A stretch of DNA of 64,000 nucleotides from SIG714 sp045629725 (GTDB lineage: Bacteria; Bacillota; Clostridia; Oscillospirales; CAG-272): contig JAZQRT010000015.1 of NCBI GenBank assembly GCA_045629725.1, positions 1 to 64,000 of the forward strand, written 5' to 3'. The notes under the pieces were generated by a model. It was not told the DNA's origin and searched no databases. It saw only the letters and a program-made list of their open reading frames with translations. Position numbers and translations under genes: made by a program. Of the stretch, positions 1 through 8,577 are shown in pieces. Numbering within the stretch: the first letter of the stretch is position 1; every line of letters begins with the position of its first letter.

Positions 1-196
1 CTTCTTCTATTCACCCGACGGAACAGAGCTTTGGTGCGCTTACCACGCCCTCAAGCGTCACAACGAAAAGGCTGAGCCCGACACAAGATATATGAATATC
101 CAAAAGGTGGATTTCGACGAAACAGGCTACCCTGTAATGGGAAAGGCTATCGGATACGAGGTCGATATCCCCTGCCCCTCCGGTGAGACTTGGTAA
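1..196 (+). CDS. C-terminal end of a glycoside hydrolase, GH43-like (partial)
   Basis: Reading frame entering from the left edge and ending with TAA at 194-196; about 64 residues are visible. The segment SPDGTELWCAYHALKRH followed by a closing strand with FDETGYP resembles the end of the five-bladed propeller of GH43 arabinosidases and xylosidases, where a SPDG-x-E-W-x-x-YHA motif precedes the last blade. The catalytic acids lie outside the window, so substrate and localisation cannot be judged. It ends before the bidirectional terminator at 309-345. Confidence 0.6.
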   Translation, partial: FFYSPDGTELWCAYHALKRHNEKAEPDTRYMNIQKVDFDETGYPVMGKAIGYEVDIPCPSGETW

Positions 197-308
197 GTTT
201 TTTGTTTTTCGGACACAATTACGTTCCACGAACTAAATATGGGCATCTGTGCGGCTTTGTAAAAAGCTCCCCCTAAGCCCCCCAAAAAAACTTTTACAAA
301 TATATAAC

Positions 309-345
309 AAAAAGGTCTGCAACAAAACAGACCTTTTATTTTTTC
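309..345. terminator. Bidirectional intrinsic terminator
   Basis: Perfect 9-bp stem AAAGGTCTG (311-319) and CAGACCTTT (328-336) with A-rich flank on the left and T-rich flank on the right. It sits between the converging GH43-like gene (+) and the SGNH lipoprotein gene (-), and can end both transcripts. Confidence 0.8.
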
Positions 346-1366
346 ACGATTCTTCACTGTCAACAGTTGATATCTTATTATCCACCGCAAAAAGCTTAAT
401 ATAATTTTTGATAATTTCAGCAATCTTATAATGCCCTGCTGCATTGGGATGGAGTCCGTCGGGCATGAACGCTTCCTTTATATTCGGCACAGCGGGATTT
501 AGTCCGCTTTCCGCATAAAGATCAATTACAGGCACAGACCATCTTTCACATACTTCCCGCAGTGCATTTACGTAATCTCCAAGGGAATGACCTCTGCCGT
601 TGGGCAAATAATCATAGGTATGCTTCACCCCCGTCATGGCACTCTTTCCCATTCCGTATCGGTGAAGAGGTGTTATCACAACAAGTCGGCTATTGGGATG
701 AGAGTTGATTATTGAAGGGATTATCACATTCAAAGCCCCGTAAAAAGATACGTCCTCACAATCATCGATCGTTCCGAGAGGAGTGTCATGACCATAGTCA
801 TTGGTACCCATGAAAATAAAGATCATATCCGCATCCTCGGGAATCTCGTTATATCTGTTGATAAGAGGAGTATACAGATTTTTATAATCCGAGGTTGCGC
901 TGATACATGACCCCGAAATTCCTTGGACCGTTACGCTTTTGAACCCAAAATATTCATTCAGATACTCATGATAAATTTTATCCGTTTTCAAGCCCTCGGT
1001 AATACTGTCCCCAACAAAAGCAACGGACATCTGTGAATACTTTTCTTTTTCATCCGTTATCTTGACGCCAAGGGATATCCATTTCTCACCGTCAAATGAA
1101 TATTCCCACTCCCCCGTGTCCGCATTAACACGGAGATTCGGAGTCCTTCCATCAACCCCGTTTTTACCGTCAGCACCGTCCGATGCTTCGGCTTTTACTC
1201 CTGTGTCAGAATCTCCTATCCACCAATTTCCGTTTTCTCCAATGAACGGAGTGAGACCATCCGGTGCCGAATACCCCTTTCCCTCATTTGTATCACAGGA
1301 AACAAGGTTAAAGGCGAAAAACATCAACATTAAAAATGCAAGTATAATCGATAATATTTTTTTCAT
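344..1366 (-). CDS. SGNH/GDSL-family lipoprotein hydrolase
   Basis: 340 aa. A signal peptide ends in the lipobox LVSC, giving a predicted lipidated Cys24. Residues 36-78 form the same glycine-rich module (GLTPFIGENGNWWIGD and following) as in the neighbouring lipoprotein. The hydrolase domain follows at about 113-330: GDS motif at 119-121 (nucleophile Ser121), GTND at 187-190 (block III) and D303-x-x-H306 in DGLHPN (catalytic Asp/His). All SGNH blocks are present, so it should be an active esterase or lipase anchored outside the membrane; cell-wall or polysaccharide deacetylation is a reasonable inference. It lies 26 nt after the upstream lipoprotein gene and is probably co-transcribed with it. 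Confidence 0.85.
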   Translation of the reverse strand: MKKILSIILAFLMLMFFAFNLVSCDTNEGKGYSAPDGLTPFIGENGNWWIGDSDTGVKAEASDGADGKNGVDGRTPNLRVNADTGEWEYSFDGEKWISLGVKITDEKEKYSQMSVAFVGDSITEGLKTDKIYHEYLNEYFGFKSVTVQGISGSCISATSDYKNLYTPLINRYNEIPEDADMIFIFMGTNDYGHDTPLGTIDDCEDVSFYGALNVIIPSIINSHPNSRLVVITPLHRYGMGKSAMTGVKHTYDYLPNGRGHSLGDYVNALREVCERWSVPVIDLYAESGLNPAVPNIKEAFMPDGLHPNAAGHYKIAEIIKNYIKLFAVDNKISTVDSEES

Positions 1367-1392
1367 TTTTTCTGCCTTAATAATTTTATTGT

Positions 1393-3111
1393 TTAATTGG
1401 TTTTCTCAAGGATCGCTTTCCCTGCAATTCGTGCAACTGCAACTGCGGAAGGATTACTGCTCGGGAGAAATACCGCATATAGCATATCCTTAAAGGTAAC
1501 TTTATCTCCCTCGTAAAAATCATTATAATACCAAAAACAATTATCAACATCAAAGGAACTATAGCTCACCGTTTCCTGCAGATCTTTTTTGAAATCCAAA
1601 GCACAGATAACTGTTAATATCTTTGTGAGAGATGCGGGAGCTCTTCTGAGATTTTCGTTTTTGGAATACAGAATTTTAAGGTCGTTCATATCAGCACCGT
1701 AGGCAGGAATAAGACACGCAACAGCGCTTTCACAGCATACGTCTATTCTTGAATTATCATAGGTCGGGTCACTATACTTTAAAAGCGCAGCATCAGCAAC
1801 CTGCCTTGCCGCTTCAAAACGATTGTTCTTTTGAGAGTTTGTCCCCTCCGCATAAAAGACTACAACCGCCAATCGGTCGAGGCTGCTCGGAATTTCGAGA
1901 ATTACCGCTAAGTTTATAGCCTCATCAATGGTTCCGGTCTTACCGCCTAAAATATGATAATAATTTTCAAGGTCTGCCTTAATTACAGATGAGGTCAACG
2001 TCTTTTGTCGAGCTCTTGAACCCATAACAGATATAGTCTTGCTTGATTCTCCCCAAATATCCTTAAGCTCAGGATAATTTGCATCTGCATAAACCATAAG
2101 TCTTAAAAAATCATACGCAGTGCTGGTGTTTTCAGCTCCTACAGCATCCTTAAAATTGCTGTTATTCATGCCGATGATCTCAGCCTTTTTTGACATATAA
2201 TCCATAAAGGCAGAATACATCTGCTCCTCTGTCTTGGGTATCTCAACATCGTCCCTCGGAATGGATTTTTCAATTGCTACGTAAGTTTCATAAAGCTGTA
2301 TCATTTGCTCAACAGTGGGACTCACTGTGAAGATCGACATATCCACAACTGCAGGATCATCCACGTATCCGTCAAGGTTTGCCGAACGAATACTTCCGAT
2401 ATAGATATTCTCTCCGCCTCCGGAATATACGATGTCTGCCTGTGTAACAAAATCATAGGTCACTCGGCACACACCGACTGTAACGTCATTTATATGAACA
2501 CCAAGCTCACCCTTTACATATCTCTTACAATAAACCTTGGAAGCCACAAAATAGTTCCCCGATTGCCCCAGAGTTGCAGAGGATACAAGCTGCTGAGAGC
2601 TTGTTCCGAATGCTTTAAGACTATATGGATAGGAATAATATTTATCAGCAGATACAGAGTTTGAGCCTGCCGCTTTTTTAAAGGGATCATAGCTGTTTTG
2701 ATTAAAGCCGTCAACGTACGCCTTATTGTTTTCGATAAATATTTCACGATAGCTGAGCGTTTCCCAAGCAATATCGTCAAGAGAGGATGCAGAGGCGGCA
2801 TGATCGCATACCGCCTTATGCTCGGTTTTCTCGCCGTTTATAACCCAAAAACCGTCCTCGCTTATCTCAACAGTGGGAGTTTTTCCGTCCTTACCGTCAA
2901 CGCCTTCCGCTCTGACGCCGGTATCTTTGTCACCGATCCACCAATTACCGTTAGCGCCAATAAACGGTGTAAGACCGTCGGCTCCCGCTTCTCCTTGTGA
3001 GTCCTGCTCACCATTTTCGCTCTGTCCTATGTTTGCATCACAGGAAACAAAATTCAATGCAATGGAGAAAGTCATCAAAAGTGCAAGTATAAGGGATAAT
3101 GTTTTTTTCAT
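1393..3111 (-). CDS. Lipoprotein with circularly permuted S11 D-Ala-D-Ala carboxypeptidase-like domain
   Basis: 572 aa. Signal peptide with lipobox FVSC (Cys24), then the glycine-rich module shared with the next gene (about 45-95), then about 200 residues of unassigned, probably beta-rich sequence. The remainder matches DacA/PBP5-type (peptidase S11) sequence in permuted order. Residues about 297-446 resemble the S11 second half (KKAEIIGMNNSNF, then KTG at 391-393, then a strand with AVVVFYAEG). Residues about 460-572 resemble the S11 first half (ASLTK with Ser494-x-x-Lys497, then SSN with Ser551-x-Asn553). All three penicillin-binding motifs are present, but KTG precedes SxxK. The start has the SD AAAGGAG and a promoter at 3141-3169. 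Either a permuted active enzyme or a regulatory derivative is possible. Confidence 0.75.
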   Translation of the reverse strand: MKKTLSLILALLMTFSIALNFVSCDANIGQSENGEQDSQGEAGADGLTPFIGANGNWWIGDKDTGVRAEGVDGKDGKTPTVEISEDGFWVINGEKTEHKAVCDHAASASSLDDIAWETLSYREIFIENNKAYVDGFNQNSYDPFKKAAGSNSVSADKYYSYPYSLKAFGTSSQQLVSSATLGQSGNYFVASKVYCKRYVKGELGVHINDVTVGVCRVTYDFVTQADIVYSGGGENIYIGSIRSANLDGYVDDPAVVDMSIFTVSPTVEQMIQLYETYVAIEKSIPRDDVEIPKTEEQMYSAFMDYMSKKAEIIGMNNSNFKDAVGAENTSTAYDFLRLMVYADANYPELKDIWGESSKTISVMGSRARQKTLTSSVIKADLENYYHILGGKTGTIDEAINLAVILEIPSSLDRLAVVVFYAEGTNSQKNNRFEAARQVADAALLKYSDPTYDNSRIDVCCESAVACLIPAYGADMNDLKILYSKNENLRRAPASLTKILTVICALDFKKDLQETVSYSSFDVDNCFWYYNDFYEGDKVTFKDMLYAVFLPSSNPSAVAVARIAGKAILEKTN

Positions 3112-3140
3112 AGATATCTCCTTTTATTTTTCTGCATACT

Positions 3141-3169
3141 ATTTTATCACAGTTCCAAGGCTTTGTAAA
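3141..3169 (-). promoter_or_regulatory. SigA-type promoter for the lipoprotein pair
   Basis: On the minus strand, -35 TTTACA (3164-3169), 17-bp spacer, -10 TAAAAT (3141-3146), about 30 bp before the ATG of the permuted carboxypeptidase lipoprotein. Confidence 0.55.
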
Positions 3170-3241
3170 TAATCTATATAAAAATAAAATAAAATAAAAA
3201 CTTAACAAGCCAAAGAGTTTAAAAACCATTCCTGTACCTCA

Positions 3242-3270
3242 TTGATTTCTTTGCCGTTTTATGTTATAAT
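3242..3270 (+). promoter_or_regulatory. SigA-type promoter for the HExxH membrane protein gene
   Basis: TTGATT (3242-3247), 17-bp spacer, perfect TATAAT (3265-3270), 36 bp before the start codon. Divergent from the promoter at 3141-3169. Confidence 0.7.
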
Positions 3271-3305
3271 ACATTATGCATAAAATTATCTGAGGAGAAA
3301 AACAA

Positions 3306-3737
3306 ATGACAAATATGAGTAAATTCAAATTTTATTTTCTTTCTTTTACATGGGGTCTCCCTGTGACACTTCTTGGATGCCTCGCCTCACTTGGTGCCCT
3401 TATATGCGGGAAAAAGCCTAAAAAATGGGGGTACTGTTGGTATTTTGAATTCGGCAAAAATTGGGGAGGCACTGAGCTTGGGATTTTCTTTTTTAAAGAC
3501 ACCTCCAATAGCCGACACATCAAAAACCACGAGCACGGACACGCTCTTCAAAACTGTTATTGGGGCCCTCTTATGATTCCCGTCATCTCTTTGCCATCCT
3601 TCTTGAGATATTGGTATCGCCGCATAATTGTAAAAATTAAAAAGGAAAAAAAGCTTCCGCCATATGACAGTATATGGTTTGAAGGACAAGCAACAAGGCT
3701 GGGAACAGAGTTTATTGAAAAAAAGTTTAATTTATAA
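3306..3737 (+). CDS. Small membrane protein with HExxH motif, unknown function
   Basis: 143 aa, preceded by the SD TGAGGAG. One hydrophobic segment lies near the N-terminus (about 9-34) and another around 93-106. In between is NHEHGHALQ, which contains HEHGH, a fit to the HExxH zinc-metalloprotease signature. The rest is basic and aromatic. I do not recognise a characterised family; similar short proteins with H-E-x-G-H-x-x-Q near a membrane segment occur as hypotheticals in gut bacteria. A membrane metallopeptidase role is only suggested by the motif. It stands alone between its own promoter and terminator. Confidence 0.6.
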   Translation: MTNMSKFKFYFLSFTWGLPVTLLGCLASLGALICGKKPKKWGYCWYFEFGKNWGGTELGIFFFKDTSNSRHIKNHEHGHALQNCYWGPLMIPVISLPSFLRYWYRRIIVKIKKEKKLPPYDSIWFEGQATRLGTEFIEKKFNL

Positions 3738-3774
3738 TTTGTCTTATTATACTGCCACGTATGATTATAAAATC

Positions 3775-3820
3775 AAACAAGCTGTAAAATCTCGAAATGA
3801 GTTTTTACAGCTTGTTTTTT
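3775..3820 (+). terminator. Intrinsic terminator
   Basis: 15-bp perfect stem AAACAAGCTGTAAAA (3775-3789) and TTTTACAGCTTGTTT (3803-3817) followed by more T, directly after the HExxH protein gene. Confidence 0.8.
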
Positions 3821-3891
3821 CACCTTATAGATTTTTTTCAAAGCGGCGCATCGCGTAGAGTAAGCTCTCCATCGCAATCTCAGATCGCTTT

Positions 3892-6408
3892 TTATTCAGT
3901 AAAATATTTCTCAGCGGAGCGGCTGAATGCCATCATATGCTTTAAAAGGTCAGAGAAATATTCCTTAGTTGAGGTTTGTTTATTATAGGCATAGGTTTCT
4001 ATACTATACGTCAGCACTCCGCTTACAAGAGCTTCACTCTCGCTTCCGTAATACTCGTATATCTCCACAGTAATTGCTATTCCCATATCCTTGGTCGCAA
4101 TTCCGTCAAACGCTATTGTATAATATTCTTCGTTTACTGACATTTCCGAGAAATTGTATATTTGCTCATGCATTTTTCCCTTAACGTCCGTGTAACTCAC
4201 TCTTACCGATAAATTCTCCTTTTCACCCACATACGTCGAAAGGTCAAGATAAAATTTCAGCCTTACACTATCTCCGAAAATTCCGGAAATCCCGGCGATG
4301 GTCGTTTTGTCTTCGCTTCCTTTATCATAATTATAGACTGAAGTGAGCGTTATTTCGTCACCTGTTTTATAGCTTGCATATTCCTTCTGCTCCTCGGTGA
4401 GTACGGAATTTGCAAGGGCATCCGTTCCGTAGTTAAAATACAACTGTGCCATTGAACCGTAATTCAGCATATCAACAAGGAGGGTCTTCTCCGATGCAGT
4501 TGCTTCAGGATTGTTCAATCTGTTCTTAGCGTATACGCTTATGCCATACTCATAGGTTTCATAAACATATTCTATTCCGTCTTTTTCTATATGAAGAACT
4601 GCATTTACTGCATCGTTCATTTCCTTGGCGGCAATTCCTCTTACGTAAAATACGTAATACTTTCCGCTTTGAACATATTCCGTCATGTTTACAACAAGTG
4701 ATTCTCTGTCATCTCGGTACTCGCGGGTTACTACAGTATACATACTGTCCGCCCCCTCAAGCATTTCCGCTTTAACGTACAGCTTGATGGTCATTTTTGA
4801 CTGGTATATTACAGATGCTCCGGCAAAGCCTACTCCATCCATGTAGACAACATCGGGAGCAAACGCCAGTCCACAAGAACAATAATCGTCCTCAAAGCTA
4901 TGCTCCTCTGGTGTATATTCCGCATTGAACACGGTATCATTCAAAAGAGGAGTGAAAGCCTTGTCCCAATTTGAAAATGTATTATGAAAATCATCATCTA
5001 CATATATATCATCGAGATTTCCTTCAAACGAGGGAATATCACCGATCATGTATTCCTGCTCATATGTACCTGAGCTGTAATTCCATGTTACCGTGAAATT
5101 TTTCTCAAAAGGCTCTTCAAAAAGGAAATCTTCGCCGTAATAATCCTCTCTACCGTAAAGATAGATCTTACCCTCATCAACATAGGATGAATAAAAGAGC
5201 ATATCCTCATAGCCTTCAACTTCAAACTCAAGCTTGTTTTTTGTAACAGGGTCAAATGCCACGATCTTTTCTTGAGTGTTGAAATAAAGCAAATTATTGT
5301 AATAGCTGAGTCCAGAATACACAACCGAGTAATAGGAATTATGCGCTGCATTGGCATACCACTTGTCGGGGATATCCAAAACCGATTCATAGGAAAGAGT
5401 TGTCTCGTCAAATTTACAAAGACTTATTTTTTCATTATTCAGGAAATAAAGCTCCCCGCCTGCCGCCACAAAGGGAGATCTTATATCCTCCCAAAATACA
5501 GAATCGTACGTTGTAGACGTACATGTATATTCCGATGTCCAATTATAATGTTCTCTGTTCGTGATTTCTGCATCGCTGAGAAGAAAATAATTATGACGGG
5601 CATAAAAAGGTTTTCCGGGATCGGTCTCCGAACTTATGGGGTCATCCCAAGTAGCATCTATATGATAATACTTACCGTCTAATTTCACCACGTTCCAAAT
5701 ATGGTTCATAGCATCGCTCGTTGCCCATGAAACCTCAATTCCAAGCTCCTTATAGCAACCAATAAGCGTAAGTGTGTATGCCTGGCAAACACCCGTTTTA
5801 TTTTTTATAAAATTATAAGCATCGTATATTGTATAGCTAAGGTCATATTGATAGTTGGCGCAGATATAATCGTGCACATAAAGAAGCTTCTCAAGATCTG
5901 TGGGAAGCGTTTTTGCAACATCGGTGATCTTTTTGATCTCTGCATTATAGACCTCAAGTGCAGCTGCATATTCATCTTTATCCATTATATAATTAGGATA
6001 GTACGCTACAACATACGAACCGTATGAATAACTATAACTATTATCACAATGGAAAAATTCGGGATAACTGTTTAAAAAATCAGTAACCAATGTATGAAGC
6101 TCGTCTGGTGTAAGCTTATATTTACTTATGTCAATTTCGTCTTCCATGCTCAGAATACCATCATATAAAACCTGTTCAACGGTCTTTTCACCGTTTGAGG
6201 TCAAATACTTCGGTAACTTTGCAAAATTCACATCTTCATAGGAATTCAAATTTCCGCTTTTCGGAAATCCACCCAATGACATTGACTCAATAGATGCGCT
6301 TTCAATTACAAGCTCACCCTCAATATCCGCATATGCCATACTGCCGAAAATTATTATCGCCGCCAAAAGCGAGATGCTTACCAAAGCAATAAATAATTTC
6401 TTTTTCAT
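3892..6408 (-). CDS. Secreted transglutaminase-like domain protein
   Basis: 838 aa from the ATG at 6408, which has the SD GAGAGG five bases upstream; an in-frame extension to 6453 lacks an SD and would place extra residues before the signal peptide. Residues 1-27 form a signal sequence. A transglutaminase/protease-like core lies at about 95-255 with the catalytic triad Cys208 (GVCQAYT), His236 (MNHIWN) and Asp251 (IDATWDD). The following about 580 residues are acidic and aromatic, probably beta-rich repeats with no membrane anchor or sortase motif. Such proteins are usually extracellular cysteine peptidases or cross-linking enzymes; the substrate is unknown. Monocistronic by layout. Confidence 0.75.
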   Translation of the reverse strand: MKKKLFIALVSISLLAAIIIFGSMAYADIEGELVIESASIESMSLGGFPKSGNLNSYEDVNFAKLPKYLTSNGEKTVEQVLYDGILSMEDEIDISKYKLTPDELHTLVTDFLNSYPEFFHCDNSYSYSYGSYVVAYYPNYIMDKDEYAAALEVYNAEIKKITDVAKTLPTDLEKLLYVHDYICANYQYDLSYTIYDAYNFIKNKTGVCQAYTLTLIGCYKELGIEVSWATSDAMNHIWNVVKLDGKYYHIDATWDDPISSETDPGKPFYARHNYFLLSDAEITNREHYNWTSEYTCTSTTYDSVFWEDIRSPFVAAGGELYFLNNEKISLCKFDETTLSYESVLDIPDKWYANAAHNSYYSVVYSGLSYYNNLLYFNTQEKIVAFDPVTKNKLEFEVEGYEDMLFYSSYVDEGKIYLYGREDYYGEDFLFEEPFEKNFTVTWNYSSGTYEQEYMIGDIPSFEGNLDDIYVDDDFHNTFSNWDKAFTPLLNDTVFNAEYTPEEHSFEDDYCSCGLAFAPDVVYMDGVGFAGASVIYQSKMTIKLYVKAEMLEGADSMYTVVTREYRDDRESLVVNMTEYVQSGKYYVFYVRGIAAKEMNDAVNAVLHIEKDGIEYVYETYEYGISVYAKNRLNNPEATASEKTLLVDMLNYGSMAQLYFNYGTDALANSVLTEEQKEYASYKTGDEITLTSVYNYDKGSEDKTTIAGISGIFGDSVRLKFYLDLSTYVGEKENLSVRVSYTDVKGKMHEQIYNFSEMSVNEEYYTIAFDGIATKDMGIAITVEIYEYYGSESEALVSGVLTYSIETYAYNKQTSTKEYFSDLLKHMMAFSRSAEKYFTE

Positions 6409-6633
6409 AATATCCTCTCTTTCTGAAATAAACAGAGCGACGCTAAAGAACAATATTTGCCCTTTCGTCGCTCCGCAATATTTATTTGGTCTTCATTAAA
6501 CCCGTATAAAAAATTCAAAAGGTCTTGGGATGAAGTCACTCCCCTGCGGTCGCAAACCAATACTGATAAAAATGATCGTTACTACATGGGTGAAAATGGC
6601 TTGCCGCCAAGACTCACCGACTACCGTAACTGC

Positions 6634-7740
6634 TTATTTTGCATTCATCTTGAGATATGCGTTTATGAATCCGTCAATGTCACCGTCCATTACTGCGCTG
6701 ATGTTTCCGTCTTCATAGCCTGTTCTGGTATCCTTTGCAAGAGTATAGGGCATGAATACGTATGAACGGATCTGTGCTCCCCACTCTATATTTGTTTTTA
6801 CACCCTGAATATCCTCGATCTTCTCAAGCTTCTCACGGGCTTTGATCTCCATAAGCTTACTCTTGAGCATCTTCATGGCTGTTTCCTTGTTCTGAAGCTG
6901 GCTGCGCTCTGTCTGACATCCAACTACGATTCCTGTGGGAATGTGAAGGATTCTGATGGCAGATTCCGTCTTATTTACGTGCTGACCGCCCGCTCCGCTG
7001 GACTTGTGAGTTGTGATCTCAAGCTCATCCTCTCTGATCTCAATGGAGCCGTCGTCATTGAACTCGGGCATAACCTCAACAGAAGCAAAGGAAGTATGTC
7101 TGCGTCCCGATGAGTCAAAGGGAGATACTCTTACAAGTCTGTGTACTCCGTTTTCGCTCTTGAGATAACCGTAGGCGTTTATACCCTCAACCATGATGGT
7201 TGCACTCTTGATTCCCGCTTCTTCTCCGTCAAGCCAGTCGATAAGCTTTACGTTGTAACCATGCTTTTCACCCCAACGGGTATACATACGGTAAAGCATG
7301 AGCGCCCAGTCCTGTGCCTCTGTTCCTCCGGCACCCGGATGAAAGGACAAAATAGCATTGTTTGCATCATATTCTCCGGAAAGAAGAACCTCAATACGCA
7401 TTTGAGCCTCAATCTTTTCGATCTCCTCAACGTCTGCAAGTATCTCCTCTGTAAAGCTTTCGTCGGATTCCTCAATTGCAAGCTCGTTGAGATCCCACGT
7501 ATCTGCATGCTTTTTTACAAGTGCCTCATAGGCACCGATCTTATCCTTGAGCTGCTTGATCTCGCGAAGAATCTTTCCTGAATTCTGCTGATCCGACCAA
7601 AAGGCTGCATCAGTGGTTTTTGCCTCAAGCTCCTCTACCTTTTCTTTAAGTTCTGTAATTCTAAGGGCTGATCCCAGATCTATGATTGCCCCCTTAAGTT
7701 CGCCAAGCTTTCTCTTGGCTTCATCAAGCTGTATGATCAA
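6634..7740 (-). CDS. prfB: Peptide chain release factor 2
   Basis: Recognises UGA and UAA stop codons and triggers peptide release on the ribosome. 368 aa from a TTG at 7738-7740. The SD AAGGAGG lies inside the first codons after an upstream in-frame ATG (7758), which therefore cannot be the start, and the family N-terminus (IQLDEAKRKL) begins right after the TTG. The stop-codon recognition tripeptide SPF is at 206-208 and the catalytic GGQ at 251-253. The usual in-frame TGA and +1 frameshift site near codon 25 is absent: the frame is open throughout, reading GCC CTT AGA ATT there. Confidence 0.95.
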   Translation of the reverse strand: MIIQLDEAKRKLGELKGAIIDLGSALRITELKEKVEELEAKTTDAAFWSDQQNSGKILREIKQLKDKIGAYEALVKKHADTWDLNELAIEESDESFTEEILADVEEIEKIEAQMRIEVLLSGEYDANNAILSFHPGAGGTEAQDWALMLYRMYTRWGEKHGYNVKLIDWLDGEEAGIKSATIMVEGINAYGYLKSENGVHRLVRVSPFDSSGRRHTSFASVEVMPEFNDDGSIEIREDELEITTHKSSGAGGQHVNKTESAIRILHIPTGIVVGCQTERSQLQNKETAMKMLKSKLMEIKAREKLEKIEDIQGVKTNIEWGAQIRSYVFMPYTLAKDTRTGYEDGNISAVMDGDIDGFINAYLKMNAK

Positions 7741-7815
7741 AACGCTATCCTCCTTCATGCTTCGGGCTTCCCCGTAGTCTTTTAAGTATACGTATATTTT
7801 ACCTTATTTTGTAAT

Positions 7816-8577
7816 TTATTTGACCTCGAACATATTGGATGAGTATACTTCACATTCAATAGCTCCGTCAATTTTGTTTATTAATTGTGCTAAATATTTG
7901 CACACAGGATTTTCTGTATAAAAATGTCCTGCTGTAAATACAGGAAGTCCGCTTTCCGCGCTGTCAAGCGCCTTATTATATCCGCACTCCCCGGTCAGCA
8001 GACAATCTGCCTCCATTGATATTGCTTCTTTTATGGCATCTGCGCCGCTGCCACCCAAAATTGCAACCCTTTTGATCTTTTTATCAATTCTCGTATATTC
8101 AACATACGGTGCAGAAAGTTTCTCTTTTACGAACTGTGCAAAATCCTCACAGGTCATCTCGTTTTCAAGATATCCTATGCGCCCCATGGGCTGTTCATCA
8201 ACCGTAAGCGCCTCAATATCACGAAGCTCCAGCGCATCGGCAAGAGCACTGTTTACATGCTTCACATCAAGACGCGTGTGTAATGAAATGGCAGAAATTC
8301 CGTAATTTATGAGCTTACACACTCTTTTCCCTGTGATATCACCGTAGCTTATACTTTTCATAGGTTTAAAAATCAGTGGATGATGTGACAGGATAAGATC
8401 AAAACCGCCTTTTTTTGCATACTCGATTACAGGAAGTGTTATATCAAGAGCAACGAGCACTCGCTTTATTTCCTTACCTGCGTCAAGACAAAGCATCTCG
8501 CCGTCATTGTCCCAATCGCAGGAAAGAGCTTCGGGAAGTACGTCACTGATATTTGAATAAAGCTCAGAATATTTCAT
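7816..8577 (-). CDS. Nif3-like dinuclear metal centre protein (YqfO family)
   Basis: 253 aa from the ATG at 8577, which has the SD GAGAGG seven bases upstream. Metal-binding residues typical of the NIF3 family are visible: SHHPLIF at 64-70, H100-TRLD-104, and an H near the C-terminus in TAGHFYTE. Nif3 proteins form ring-shaped hexamers with two metals per subunit; the cellular role remains poorly defined, although some have been linked to GTP cyclohydrolase-like activity. This is the short form without the CutA/PII-like insert. The start overlaps the end of trmK by about 14 nt, the same pairing (yqfN-yqfO) as in Bacillus. Confidence 0.88.
   Translation of the reverse strand: MKYSELYSNISDVLPEALSCDWDNDGEMLCLDAGKEIKRVLVALDITLPVIEYAKKGGFDLILSHHPLIFKPMKSISYGDITGKRVCKLINYGISAISLHTRLDVKHVNSALADALELRDIEALTVDEQPMGRIGYLENEMTCEDFAQFVKEKLSAPYVEYTRIDKKIKRVAILGGSGADAIKEAISMEADCLLTGECGYNKALDSAESGLPVFTAGHFYTENPVCKYLAQLINKIDGAIECEVYSSNMFEVK

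Noticed and set aside
6435..6473. 8-bp stem GAGCGACG/CGTCGCTC between prfB and the transglutaminase gene
   Set aside because: Long 23-nt loop and no T run on either strand; not convincing as a terminator.
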